Positions 17,799 to 26,838 of a stretch of DNA of 64,000 nucleotides are shown here, one piece after another; position 1 is the stretch's first letter, and the number at the start of each line of letters is the position of its first letter. Origin of the DNA: Psychroserpens sp041224425. GTDB lineage: Bacteria > Bacteroidota > Bacteroidia > Flavobacteriales > Flavobacteriaceae. A program made the translations under genes and the position numbers. The stretch spans positions 372,001 to 436,000 of the forward strand of contig NZ_JBGFGL010000080.1 of the NCBI RefSeq assembly GCF_041224425.1. The letters run 5' to 3'. A model generated the notes under the pieces. That model was not told the DNA's origin. It did no database searches and saw nothing but the letters and a program-made list of their open reading frames with translations.

Positions 17799-19172
17799 CT
17801 AAATATTAAGAATCAATCGCGCAATCCAAAAATAGATTAAAATCCCAAAAATATCATTGCTTGTGGTGATAAAAGGTCCTGTAGCAATGGCAGGATCAAT
17901 CCCTCTTTTGTCTAAGAATAACGGCACAAAGGTTCCTATAAGTCCGGCAACAATGATGACTGCAACCAAGGAGACTGAAATGGCTAAAGCTGTTGTGAAA
18001 TCGCCTTTGGTTGCCCAAACAAACAAAAAGAGAAACAAGGCAAGAATAAAACCATTGAGAGCAGCAAGTAGCATTTCCTTGATAAGTCGGCTATTGATAC
18101 TTCCCTTAACATCATCGTTGGCTAAACCTTGAACAATGATCGCACTGGATTGTACACCAACATTTCCTGCCATTGCAGCAATTAAGGGTGTAAAAAAGAA
18201 CAAGACAAAGACTTCACCTTTGAAAGCTTCCTCAAACCCTTCCATGATTAAAAAGGCACCAATACCACCAACCAATCCTAGAAACAACCAAGGCAATCGA
18301 GCTTTTGTCAACTCTAGAATACTATCGTCGGCTTCAACGCCTTGTGTAATACCTGCAGCTAATTGGTAATCTCTATCGGCTTCTTCTTTTAAGACATCGA
18401 CAATATCGTCAATGGTAATGCGTCCTAATAGAGTTAGATCTTCATCTACCACTGGAATCGCTTCCAAATCATATTTTGCCATGACTCTGGCAACATCTTC
18501 CACATCATCATTTACATTGACATAATCGACACTGTCTTTGGCGATGTCTGCAATTTTTTGTTCACTTTTGGCTACGATAAGATCTTTAAGTGATAGTCTG
18601 CCAATGAGTTTTTCTTGTTTGTCGACTACATAAATAGAATGTACTCTAGTGACCTCTTTTGCTTGGCCTCTAATGCGGCGAAGGCAACCTGCAACCGTCC
18701 AAGTTTCATAGACCTTAACCAGCTCTTTTGCCATTAAGCTACCAGCTGTGTTATTTTCATAGGTTAGAAGCTCGGTGATTTCATCTCTATGCTCTTTGTC
18801 TTCAATTTGAGAGATGACTTCTGCTTGTCGTTCTTCAGGGAGTTCGGCAATAATATCAGCAGCATCATCGGTGTCGAGTTCTTCAATTTCGTCAGCAATT
18901 TCCTTAGAGGAAAGATTTTCCAGGACTTTTTCACGAATGTCTTCATCGAGTTCGGTAATGATGTCTGAGGTTTTTACCGAATCCAATAGTTTGATGACAT
19001 ACAAGGAATCTTCAAGATTCAACTCATTGAGAATCTCTGCTACATCGGCATAATGATACTCATGGAGTAATGTTTTCAATGCTTTATCGTCTTGTTGGGA
19101 AACTAAAAGCTCAACATTTTCAATGAGATCATCAGTGAGTTCAAATTGGTTATATTCTTTTTCCTCTGCCAA
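17799..19172 (-). CDS. mgtE: MgtE-type magnesium transporter
   Basis: A Mg2+ channel/transporter of the inner membrane, 457 aa, full family length. The cytosolic N domain is rich in Asp/Glu/Ile/Leu (residues about 1-130, ELDTDDAADIIAELPEE). Two CBS domains (about 135-255) sense intracellular Mg2+. The last about 175 residues hold five TM helices with the MgtE pore segment (AGNVGVQSSAIIVQGLA; DPAIATGPFITTSNDI). The first codon is TTG at 19172, 11 bp after rsmA, so the two genes form an operon. Confidence 0.95.
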   Translation of the reverse strand: MAEEKEYNQFELTDDLIENVELLVSQQDDKALKTLLHEYHYADVAEILNELNLEDSLYVIKLLDSVKTSDIITELDEDIREKVLENLSSKEIADEIEELDTDDAADIIAELPEERQAEVISQIEDKEHRDEITELLTYENNTAGSLMAKELVKVYETWTVAGCLRRIRGQAKEVTRVHSIYVVDKQEKLIGRLSLKDLIVAKSEQKIADIAKDSVDYVNVNDDVEDVARVMAKYDLEAIPVVDEDLTLLGRITIDDIVDVLKEEADRDYQLAAGITQGVEADDSILELTKARLPWLFLGLVGGIGAFLIMEGFEEAFKGEVFVLFFFTPLIAAMAGNVGVQSSAIIVQGLANDDVKGSINSRLIKEMLLAALNGFILALFLFLFVWATKGDFTTALAISVSLVAVIIVAGLIGTFVPLFLDKRGIDPAIATGPFITTSNDIFGILIYFWIARLILNI

Positions 19173-19183
19173 ACGAAATATTT

Positions 19184-19960
19184 TTAGTTGTCGTCTTTTT
19201 CAATGAGTTGCGTAAGTTCAATAAATGAAGCAACACTCAATTGTTCTGGTCGTTTGCCAAATATAACATTTGCTTTTAAATTATCGGAAAGATTGAAGGT
19301 TTTTAAACTGTTGCGAAGCGTTTTTCTACGTTGTTGGAATGCCGTTTTAACCACTTTAAAAAATAAGGCTTCATTACATGGCAAATTGAGATTTGCTTTG
19401 CGCTTTAGAAGCAACACTCCAGAATCAACTTTTGGAGGCGGATTGAAAACCGAAGGTGGAACCGTAAACAAGTATTCGGCATCGTAAAAGGCTTGGGTTA
19501 AAACTGATAAAATGCCATAGGTCTTATTGCCTTCCTTGGCACAAATACGTTCTGCGACTTCCTTTTGGAACATGCCTGAGAATTCAGGCACCTGATCTCG
19601 CAATTCTAATGTTTTAAATACAATTTGTGATGAGATATTATAAGGGAAATTTCCAATGATGGCAAAAGGCACATCTTTAAAGATCTTACTCAAGTCGTAT
19701 TTCAGAAAATCGGCTTCATGAACGCGATTGGAGAGGTTGAGAAAATGGGCTTTCAAATACTCAACAGACTCTGAATCAAGTTCAATTACATGAGTTTCGA
19801 CATCTTTTTGGAGCAAATATTTGGTAAGTACACCCATTCCAGGACCTATTTCAAGAACTGCATCATAACCTTCAAGACTGAGGCTATTAGCGATGCGCTC
19901 TGCAATAGATTCGTCATTGAGAAAATGTTGTCCTAAATGTTTTTTTGCTCTTACAGACAT
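19184..19960 (-). CDS. rsmA: 16S rRNA dimethyladenosine transferase RsmA/KsgA
   Basis: Dimethylates A1518 and A1519 (E. coli numbering) of 16S rRNA during small-subunit maturation. At 258 aa it is normal length. SAM-binding motif I is LEIGPGMGVLT, preceded by KKHLGQHFLND. The catalytic motif IV is GNFPYNISS. The C-terminal helical domain is present. It is immediately downstream of a DUF4286 gene (3-bp gap) and upstream of mgtE. Confidence 0.96.
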   Translation of the reverse strand: MSVRAKKHLGQHFLNDESIAERIANSLSLEGYDAVLEIGPGMGVLTKYLLQKDVETHVIELDSESVEYLKAHFLNLSNRVHEADFLKYDLSKIFKDVPFAIIGNFPYNISSQIVFKTLELRDQVPEFSGMFQKEVAERICAKEGNKTYGILSVLTQAFYDAEYLFTVPPSVFNPPPKVDSGVLLLKRKANLNLPCNEALFFKVVKTAFQQRRKTLRNSLKTFNLSDNLKANVIFGKRPEQLSVASFIELTQLIEKDDN

Positions 19961-19963
19961 GTT

Positions 19964-20290
19964 TTAATTGAATTTTACCGAATACTCATCAACAATCTGA
20001 AGTTCAGTTCTAAAAGCCACCATTTTGTCAGCAAATTTTTTAAGGCCTTCGTTCCGAAGCTTATCGGCATCATCTTTATAATAGGCATCTAGAGCTGCTC
20101 TTGAGTAGGAACGATATTGAATGGAATAGGTGATTCCTCCCAATTCTTCTTCAACTAAAACTTGAGACAAAGTAGCTTTTTCAAATTTTCCGGTTCCCAA
20201 TACTTGAGGGATGTGTTCTGTTTTCATCCATTCCAACCATTCGTCGTGGATGCTGTTATCTACATTAACAGTAACATTGTAAATAATCAT
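19964..20290 (-). CDS. DUF4286 family protein
   Basis: A 108-aa small cytoplasmic protein of the DUF4286 family, an alpha/beta dimeric-barrel-like fold judged from IYNVTVNVDNSIHDEWLEWMKTEHIP and the later SIQYRSYS segment. It sits directly before rsmA, an arrangement common in Flavobacteriaceae. Function unknown. Only 3 bp separate it from rsmA, so co-expression is likely. Confidence 0.83.
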   Translation of the reverse strand: MIIYNVTVNVDNSIHDEWLEWMKTEHIPQVLGTGKFEKATLSQVLVEEELGGITYSIQYRSYSRAALDAYYKDDADKLRNEGLKKFADKMVAFRTELQIVDEYSVKFN

Positions 20291-20336
20291 AATTCTATTT
20301 TAAGGGATTTACGATAGAATGCAAAAGGCCATATAG

Positions 20337-20846
20337 CTATAAATCTTTTGCAAATAACAGAAGTTCTTCGTCGTCTTCAAAAGGTTTTACGGTTTTTTGG
20401 AAAGATAAACCTAATTTTTTCAACAAGGCTATTGATGCTATGTTTTCTTCTAAAGTGATGGCATACACTTTAAGGATTTTAAAATCTGTTTTGAGAAATT
20501 GCAATAAGGCTTTGACAGCTTCATAAGCGTAGCCTTTTCTGTAGTATTCTGGTAATAGAGTAAACCCAATATCTGGGTGTTCGAGTTCGTCACGTCTTAA
20601 AAGTCCGCAAGTACCAATAGGTTTTAGACGATCAGATTTCAACTGGATTTTATAGTAGCCAAATCCTTGGGTTTTGTATTGTTCGAGAACACGATCTTTG
20701 ATGTAGGTTCTAGCATCCTCAATAGTTCTGACATTTCTGTCTCCAATATATTTGATTCGATCAGGAGTGTTTAACAATTCTAAAAAAAATTCCGCATCCT
20801 CCATTTCAATTTTAGAGAGTATAAGTCTGTTGGTTTCAAGTATCAT
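20337..20846 (-). CDS. RimJ/RimL-like GNAT acetyltransferase
   Basis: A 169-aa GNAT protein of the ribosomal-protein-alanine acetyltransferase subgroup: LETNRLILSKIEMEDAEFFLELLNTPDRIKYIGDR at the N-terminus, then PDIGFTLLPEYYRKGYAYEAVKALL with the acetyl-CoA loop, and NIASIALLKKLGLSF at the end. These enzymes acetylate N-terminal or other amines, but many non-ribosomal substrates exist, so the substrate is not assigned. It starts 17 bp after the TPR gene stop. Confidence 0.85.
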   Translation of the reverse strand: MILETNRLILSKIEMEDAEFFLELLNTPDRIKYIGDRNVRTIEDARTYIKDRVLEQYKTQGFGYYKIQLKSDRLKPIGTCGLLRRDELEHPDIGFTLLPEYYRKGYAYEAVKALLQFLKTDFKILKVYAITLEENIASIALLKKLGLSFQKTVKPFEDDEELLLFAKDL

Positions 20847-20863
20847 TATATGGTTGCTTAAGT

Positions 20864-22642
20864 CTAATTAATGGAGTCACCACGGAGCATTCGGAACCGT
20901 TTTCTGGCTTCAATAAAATAGATGCTGTCCTCGTAATCAAAAATAATTTTTTCATACAAGTCTTTGGCTTTTTCAGGTTCTGCCAATATGTTTTGATAGA
21001 GGTTTGCCAAATAAAAATGTGCATCATCTGCTAAAATCTCATCCCTATAGTTAGCAATAATATATTGGTAATTAGTCACTGCCTTTTCAAATTGCTGAGT
21101 GTCTTCATATAATTTTGCTTGCATAAACAATGCCTGATCCTCAATGGTTTCGCCTTTGTGTTCTTCAAGTATTTTGTCTAAAAGCGATATGGCTTCATTT
21201 TTTTTATTCTGAAATGCCAATAAATCGGCTTTGGAATACAATTTCAAAGCTATATGAAGTGAATCCTCAAGAATATTATCAGAAATCAAGAGTTTTAAGT
21301 CTAAGGCATCATTGGCAATAAGTTGTGAGGTAGAAGATTTTAAAATCTTAAGTTGGGATTCTGCCCATTCGAAATCCCCTTTGTAATAACTGGTCTTGGC
21401 AACCTTGAAACGCGCTTCTTGAGAAATCGTGCTATTTTTTAAATTGGCTTGAATTTGCGAATAGTAGATTAAGGCTTCGTTAAAACGTTCCTGAAACACC
21501 AAAATATCACCAAGTTTCAATTTTACTGTCGCCTCCTGAAACAAGGAGAGTTCTTGTTTTAAGCTTTCCTTTAAAAATGTACTGGCTTCTTCTGGTTGAT
21601 GGAGATCGAAGGCCAAGAAATTACCATAGGCAATTTGAAGCGCAATAGTTTGTTCGTATTTACCATATTGGTCAAACAGTTGGAGGTACTTTTCCTGAAT
21701 GGCTTTCAGTTCCTTTTTGTTAGCTGTTCTGGTCTCTATATCTAGTAAATATTGATGTGCTGTAAGTCGTGTTTCAATGTCTTGTGAGTTTTCTAAAATA
21801 TACTCGAAGATAGAAACCGTAATTTCGTATTCCTTTTCATTTAAAGCGGTAAGAGCCAGATCTGTAATACGACTCAAGCTTTCCGGATTTCTTTTGTACA
21901 AGGCCTTTTCTTGAATAAACGCTTTGTTATAGGCTTTTTCTTGAATGTAGAGCCAACTCAGCATATCATACCAAATTTCGTCTGGATTAGCTTGTAGTTT
22001 TTTCAGCAAGATCCTTCTCAAGGACACATTATTTTCATTGTCGCTATTTTCAGAGATAAAATCGCTGAACGCTCGTTTTCCATTACTTAAAAAATTAGGT
22101 TTTGTTTCTACATAGTTTAAATAATTGACAAACAGTTGCTCAATGTTTCCAAGCTCACCATATATACGTGCTAGCTGTACATAAAAATTTTGTTTCGGAT
22201 TTAACTCCATGCCTTTTTTGTACACTTGGATAGCTTCATCTAAAAGACTGTGCTCTTGAAACCGTTTTGCAACACTATAAGTAAATACTGGATTGTTTTC
22301 GATTTCTTTAATGGCATCCGTATAATACGTTTTTGCCATTTCGATATTGTCTTTTAATTGGTAATTATAACCGAGTTCTACCAAAAGGGAAGGGTTGTTT
22401 CTATTGGAAACACGTTCTATAAGTAAAATTTGGGCCTCATCATATTGCTCTAGTTGTTGATGGGTTTCAACCAGTTTATAGATGTATTTGTAATTTCCTT
22501 TATTTGATTCATAAAGCTTTTGATAAATCACAAGGGCTTTTTCAAATTCACCACGTTTGAAGTAATCGTCTGCAAGCTCTTCATCTTGAGACCAACCAAA
22601 CGAGCAAAAACATAAGAATAGTATGAGTAAAATCTGCTTCAT
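20864..22642 (-). CDS. Secreted tetratricopeptide-repeat protein
   Basis: A 592-aa protein with a signal peptide (residues 1-19, FCSFGWSQ), then TPR-like helical repeats across the whole length. Examples are DDYFKRGEFEKALVIYQKLYESN, the AKTYYTDAIKEIENNP unit and the C-terminal DDAHFYLANLYQNI and EKAKDLYEKIIFDYEDS units. Periplasmic or outer-membrane-facing scaffold by inference. No enzymatic domain is visible. It is separated from the next upstream gene by about 390 bp that include a terminator, so it probably has its own promoter. Confidence 0.85.
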   Translation of the reverse strand: MKQILLILFLCFCSFGWSQDEELADDYFKRGEFEKALVIYQKLYESNKGNYKYIYKLVETHQQLEQYDEAQILLIERVSNRNNPSLLVELGYNYQLKDNIEMAKTYYTDAIKEIENNPVFTYSVAKRFQEHSLLDEAIQVYKKGMELNPKQNFYVQLARIYGELGNIEQLFVNYLNYVETKPNFLSNGKRAFSDFISENSDNENNVSLRRILLKKLQANPDEIWYDMLSWLYIQEKAYNKAFIQEKALYKRNPESLSRITDLALTALNEKEYEITVSIFEYILENSQDIETRLTAHQYLLDIETRTANKKELKAIQEKYLQLFDQYGKYEQTIALQIAYGNFLAFDLHQPEEASTFLKESLKQELSLFQEATVKLKLGDILVFQERFNEALIYYSQIQANLKNSTISQEARFKVAKTSYYKGDFEWAESQLKILKSSTSQLIANDALDLKLLISDNILEDSLHIALKLYSKADLLAFQNKKNEAISLLDKILEEHKGETIEDQALFMQAKLYEDTQQFEKAVTNYQYIIANYRDEILADDAHFYLANLYQNILAEPEKAKDLYEKIIFDYEDSIYFIEARKRFRMLRGDSIN

Positions 22643-22699
22643 GCCTCTAATTTATGTAAATATAACAGATAGCCAACTTACATATTGTGAATGTTTTTA

Positions 22700-22731
22700 T
22701 AAAAAAATGCCCAAACATAAGTTTAGGCATT
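22700..22731 (-). terminator. Minus-strand terminator downstream of serS and a small ORF
   Basis: Read on the minus strand, AATGCCTAAAC and GTTTGGGCATT form a stem (one mismatch) with a 4-nt loop followed by T7. It marks the end of a transcript that comes from the serS direction. Confidence 0.65.
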
Positions 22732-22779
22732 ACCAACCAAAATAAATGTGCTATTAATCACTATTGTAAAATGATTCAA

Positions 22780-22995
22780 TTATTCTGCTGTGGCTTTCTG
22801 AAATAACTCTAAATAATAGTTGTTTATAAAAAGACTTTGCTTGCCATTACGATTAACGAAACTAGAAGTACGATGCGTTTGATATTTTTCATAATAAGTA
22901 GGTTGTGTTGATTTGGTGAAACTAACTTCCTGATTATTAATCAAAAAACAAAGAAAAACGCAAAAAAATCGTTGAATAACGTGTTTTTTTAGCAT
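22780..22995 (-). CDS. Small hypothetical ORF (71 aa) between serS and its terminator
   Basis: An ATG-started 71-codon frame with a hydrophobic N-terminal stretch (VIQRFFCVFLCFLI) and a polar Ser/Asn/Tyr-rich remainder, which could be a small exported peptide. I do not recognise the sequence. In its favour, it fills the interval between the serS stop (23031) and a terminator in the same direction (22731). Against it, the region is AT-rich and a 71-codon frame can arise by chance. Confidence 0.35.
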   Translation of the reverse strand: MLKKHVIQRFFCVFLCFLINNQEVSFTKSTQPTYYEKYQTHRTSSFVNRNGKQSLFINNYYLELFQKATAE

Positions 22996-23030
22996 TTCAA
23001 CGACTAAAAATAAGTATTTTCTTACAAATA

Positions 23031-24299
23031 TTAAATTTTATCGAATCCTGTGTAAGGAATTAAAACCTCAGGAATTTGGATGCCGTCTTTAGTTTGGTAG
23101 TTCTCTAAAATACCAGCCAATACTCTAGGTAAAGCCAACGAACTTCCATTGAGTGTATGGCAAAGCTCTGTTTTTCCTTCTTTGTTTTTAAAGCGCAATT
23201 TCATTCTATTGGCTTGAAAGGTTTCAAAATTAGAAACCGAAGAAATTTCCAACCATCGATCTTGAGCAGTGGAAAAGACTTCAAAATCATAGGTTAATGC
23301 AGATGTAAATCCTAAGTCGCCACCGCATAAGCGCAAAATACGGTACGGTAATTTTAGTTCATTGAGAATGCCCTTGACATGATCGACCATTTCAGTTAAG
23401 GCATCATAGGAACGATTAGGATGCTCCACTCTTAAGATTTCAACCTTATCAAATTGGTGCAAACGATTCAAACCTCTAACGTGAGCACCATAGCTTCCAG
23501 CCTCACGTCTAAAGCAAGGTGTGTAACCAGTTATTGCTATTGGTAGATCATCTTCGTTTAACAGATTATCTCTAAACATATTTGTTGCAGGAACCTCAGC
23601 TGTTGGAATGAGGTATAGGTTATCTCCTGTTACATGATACATTTGCCCTTCTTTATCAGGTAATTGTCCGGTTCCAAAACCCGAAGCTTCATTAACTAGA
23701 TGAGGTAATTGGTATTCGGTGTATCCAGCTGCTGTATTTTTGTCTAGGAAATAGGTAATCAAGGCACGTTGCAATTTGGCACCTTTTCCTTTGTATACTG
23801 GGAAACCAGATCCTGTAATTTTGTTGCCTAGTTCAAAATCAATGATGTCATATTTTTTTGCCAATTCCCAATGCGGTAACGCATTTTCATGAAGTTTAGG
23901 AATGGCACCTTCTCTGAACACTTCTTCGTTATTTTCATCTGTGTTCCCTTGAGGTACAATGGTGTTTGGTGTATTAGGAATTTTATACAACAAATCATTC
24001 AGTGCATCGGTTTTCACATTAAGCTGCTCGCTGAAACTGTTTTTATCGTCTTTTAACTGTGACGTTTTTTCTTTAAGAGCATTCGCTTCCGCTACTTTTC
24101 CAGACTTAAAAAGGTTTCCAATCTCTTTAGAGATGGTATTGAGTTCTGCAGAGGTATTGTCAAGCTTTGTTTGAAGCATTCTTCGTTCTTCGTCTAAGAC
24201 AATAACCTCTTCAATCATTTCAGTAGCATCGATATTTCTTATAGCTAATCTATGAATGACTTCCTCTTTGTGATCTCTGATAAAAGCAACTTGTAACAT
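23031..24299 (-). CDS. serS: Serine-tRNA ligase
   Basis: Charges tRNA-Ser. The protein is 422 aa from the ATG at 24299 (MLQVAFIRDHKEEV), matching the family N-terminus. The frame is open a further 36 codons but that part overlaps the HTTM gene and looks non-homologous. Residues about 25-105 form the antiparallel coiled-coil arm (RRMLQTKLDNTSAELNT). Class II motifs 2 and 3 follow (TPCFRREAGSYG; NGSSLALPRVLAGILENYQ). A TAAATTTG -7-like box lies about 12 bp upstream of the start on the minus strand. Confidence 0.96.
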   Translation of the reverse strand: MLQVAFIRDHKEEVIHRLAIRNIDATEMIEEVIVLDEERRMLQTKLDNTSAELNTISKEIGNLFKSGKVAEANALKEKTSQLKDDKNSFSEQLNVKTDALNDLLYKIPNTPNTIVPQGNTDENNEEVFREGAIPKLHENALPHWELAKKYDIIDFELGNKITGSGFPVYKGKGAKLQRALITYFLDKNTAAGYTEYQLPHLVNEASGFGTGQLPDKEGQMYHVTGDNLYLIPTAEVPATNMFRDNLLNEDDLPIAITGYTPCFRREAGSYGAHVRGLNRLHQFDKVEILRVEHPNRSYDALTEMVDHVKGILNELKLPYRILRLCGGDLGFTSALTYDFEVFSTAQDRWLEISSVSNFETFQANRMKLRFKNKEGKTELCHTLNGSSLALPRVLAGILENYQTKDGIQIPEVLIPYTGFDKI

Positions 24300-24333
24300 G
24301 AGTGAAAATTTAAGCTGCAAATTTAAACAATTG

Positions 24334-25656
24334 TCAGTTATTCTCTGACTCTTTTGAAGGTAAAATCCAGTCGCTGTGCTTAAACGGATTCCATTTAACA
24401 TTAGCAAGGTCTACTTCTGGATCAATAAGTTGTTTTTTTGGTCTTCCATTGACACTTACAAAAACACGAGCATAGACCTCAACATCTTGGTTCTTCTTAG
24501 CATAATCTTGCTTTAGGTGTTGCGCAAATTGCCAAATAACGTCTGGTTTTGTGCTAACATTTCTACGTTGTTTTTTGGTGAGGTAATCTTTAAGATTAAC
24601 CATTGAAACCTTACCGGTTTTTTTATCAACAACTCTAAAAGAAGCAATGCCATTTTTGGTTCTTAACATCATGCGCCAAGACAAGCGATGGCCTTCTTCT
24701 GTCCATAGTACATCATCTGTAATAAAATGATGTCTCAGCGGCAAAGCAATTTGAATGATAAAATAGATAATAAAAAGCGAACTGAATAATTTGGCTCGAC
24801 TTGGTACTATGATATTACCTTCTGTATAAAAAGGTTTCTGTTTTAGGAAACGCTTTTGAATTTTTTCTGGTTCAAAAAAGAAGACAACAAAGGCTAATGA
24901 TAAATAAGGAAATATACCAACTTGAAAAATAAAGGAATTAAATAAATGGAAAAAAATAGAAGCAATAAAAGCTATTTTTCGAGTTGGCTTCCACAGCAAT
25001 AAAGGAATTATAAGTCCGTCATAAAGAATGCCTCCATAAGCAATACCGTAATGGATAAATTCCTTTTGGAGAATGTCACCAACCAAAAAATAATGTTGTT
25101 TACTTTGCATCAATAATTTTGGAACCGTTAGGTCAAGCCAATCAGGATACATTTTAGCTATGGAAGCATACGTGTAAAGGATAAACAGTTGAAGATAAAA
25201 ATACAATCGGCACCAACTAGGCATTGATAACCTCTTGATGTTTGGATTTTGCTTAGCATCAATTGAAAAATAGCGATTGGCTGGCATGAAAATCATAGCA
25301 GCACTTAAGATCATCAAGAAGTAGTAATGATTGTTATAAGATGATTTTTGCATGAAGTAGGTGCCAGCCCAAAGCAAAGTAAAACCCAACATACTCCATC
25401 GGTATTTGTAACCAATCATGACAAAAATGCCAAAAAGACCCATTACACCGTAATAGGCATACATCCAGTTGCCTGGCAAGGGTTGAAGCCACTCAAAACC
25501 AATAAAGTTGAATGTAAATTGCGGGTCGATTAATGTGCGTTTTAACCAACCTGTAAATATAGCGCCAAAACTTTCAAGAGTAATTAGAGCACCAAAAAGC
25601 ACTCTGAAAACAATAAGCGAACTATTGTCAATATGCTTAAACAACCACTTATTCAT
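24334..25656 (-). CDS. HTTM / vitamin K-dependent gamma-carboxylase-like membrane protein
   Basis: A 440-aa integral membrane protein. The N-terminal about 280 residues contain at least six hydrophobic helices and match the HTTM (horizontally transferred transmembrane) domain of the gamma-glutamyl carboxylase family: FRVLFGALITLESF, the MYPDWLD segment and FHLFNSFIFQVGIFPYLSLAF. The C-terminal about 150 residues are soluble (PLRHHFITDDVLWTEEGHRLSWRMMLRTK). Bacterial members are widespread but their substrate is largely uncharacterised, so carboxylase activity should not be assumed. The start overlaps the ribF stop by 8 bp, so it is in the ribF operon. Confidence 0.87.
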   Translation of the reverse strand: MNKWLFKHIDNSSLIVFRVLFGALITLESFGAIFTGWLKRTLIDPQFTFNFIGFEWLQPLPGNWMYAYYGVMGLFGIFVMIGYKYRWSMLGFTLLWAGTYFMQKSSYNNHYYFLMILSAAMIFMPANRYFSIDAKQNPNIKRLSMPSWCRLYFYLQLFILYTYASIAKMYPDWLDLTVPKLLMQSKQHYFLVGDILQKEFIHYGIAYGGILYDGLIIPLLLWKPTRKIAFIASIFFHLFNSFIFQVGIFPYLSLAFVVFFFEPEKIQKRFLKQKPFYTEGNIIVPSRAKLFSSLFIIYFIIQIALPLRHHFITDDVLWTEEGHRLSWRMMLRTKNGIASFRVVDKKTGKVSMVNLKDYLTKKQRRNVSTKPDVIWQFAQHLKQDYAKKNQDVEVYARVFVSVNGRPKKQLIDPEVDLANVKWNPFKHSDWILPSKESENN

Positions 25657-26584
25657 GGGTTTTTATATATTCTAAAGCTTGATTTTGGTCTTTTATTAAT
25701 TGTTCTTGAAGCAAAGACACAGACTCAAATTTCTGTTCATCTCTCAAACGATCTAAGATGTTAATTCTTAGATTTTTGTTGTACAGATTTTCGTCGATTC
25801 CAAAAAAGTGGATTTCAATAGATTGCTTCGTGCCATCTACGGTTGGGTTAAAACCAATATTCATCATACCATGCACTGTTGCATCATCAATTTCTGATTG
25901 GACGACATAAACACCATTTTTAGGAATGAGTTTGTAATGTTCTTCAATGTAAAGGTTAGCCGTTGGAAATTTAATTTGTCTTCCCAGGCCTTTTCCATGT
26001 ACGACTGTTCCGGTTAAAAAATAGGGATGATCAAGATAGCTTTGAGCGGTTTTTAAATCACCTTCTAAAATGGCATTTCGAATTTTGGTTGAGCTTACAG
26101 CAACATCTTGTATGTCTTGAACAGAGATTTCTTCAACTTCAAAACCAAATTCCAAACCAAATCTTTTTAAATCAGAAATATCTGCTGTTCTGTTTTTACC
26201 AAAATGATGATCGTAACCAATAATAATGTGTTTGGCATTCAAGCCATCAACCAAAATATTTTTAACGTAGTCTCGAGCAGAGAGGTTGGCAAAGCTCATG
26301 TCGAAGGTTTTAATAATCAATCCGTCTAAGTTCAGTTTAGACAATAAATCAATTTTTTCATCAATGGTATTGAGCATTTTAATATTAGCTTCTTTTTGAA
26401 GCACCATTCTTGGATGGGGAAAAAAAGTTAAAACAAGTGATGTCAAACTTTTTGTATTCCCAACATGAGTCAACCTTTGAATTATTTTTTTGTGTCCGAT
26501 ATGAACACCATCAAACGTTCCGATGGTAACTACGGAAGGTGTTTTAGGGTAGAATTCTAATTCTCGGTATATTTTCAAAGTCAT
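25649..26584 (-). CDS. ribF: Bifunctional riboflavin kinase / FAD synthetase
   Basis: Converts riboflavin to FMN and FMN to FAD. It is 311 aa. The N-terminal nucleotidyltransferase domain carries TIGTFDGVHIGHKKII (HxGH type) and VSSTKIRNAI. The C-terminal riboflavin-kinase domain begins near residue 185 with HGKGLGRQIKFPTANL and GVYVV. It is first in an operon with the HTTM gene, which overlaps its end. Upstream is a 254-bp intergenic region shared divergently with the secreted metalloprotease. Confidence 0.95.
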   Translation of the reverse strand: MTLKIYRELEFYPKTPSVVTIGTFDGVHIGHKKIIQRLTHVGNTKSLTSLVLTFFPHPRMVLQKEANIKMLNTIDEKIDLLSKLNLDGLIIKTFDMSFANLSARDYVKNILVDGLNAKHIIIGYDHHFGKNRTADISDLKRFGLEFGFEVEEISVQDIQDVAVSSTKIRNAILEGDLKTAQSYLDHPYFLTGTVVHGKGLGRQIKFPTANLYIEEHYKLIPKNGVYVVQSEIDDATVHGMMNIGFNPTVDGTKQSIEIHFFGIDENLYNKNLRINILDRLRDEQKFESVSLLQEQLIKDQNQALEYIKTHE

Positions 26585-26838
26585 AACTATTTTGGTAAAA
26601 ATAACTATAAACCTAAAACCAAGGAAATATAAAGTTCAATGTTACCATAAAAGGATAGAGATAATGTAATTCTAGAAACTGTTTTGTGAATATTTTCTTA
26701 TCAAATCCATATACAATACGTTAAAAAACAAATTTTTGTTAATAAAACCCTAAAATACTCAGCTGATTTCATTAGATTTGAAGTCAATAATTAACGATTT
26801 GTCCTAACACAAGACAATATTTAAATAACATAAAAGAA

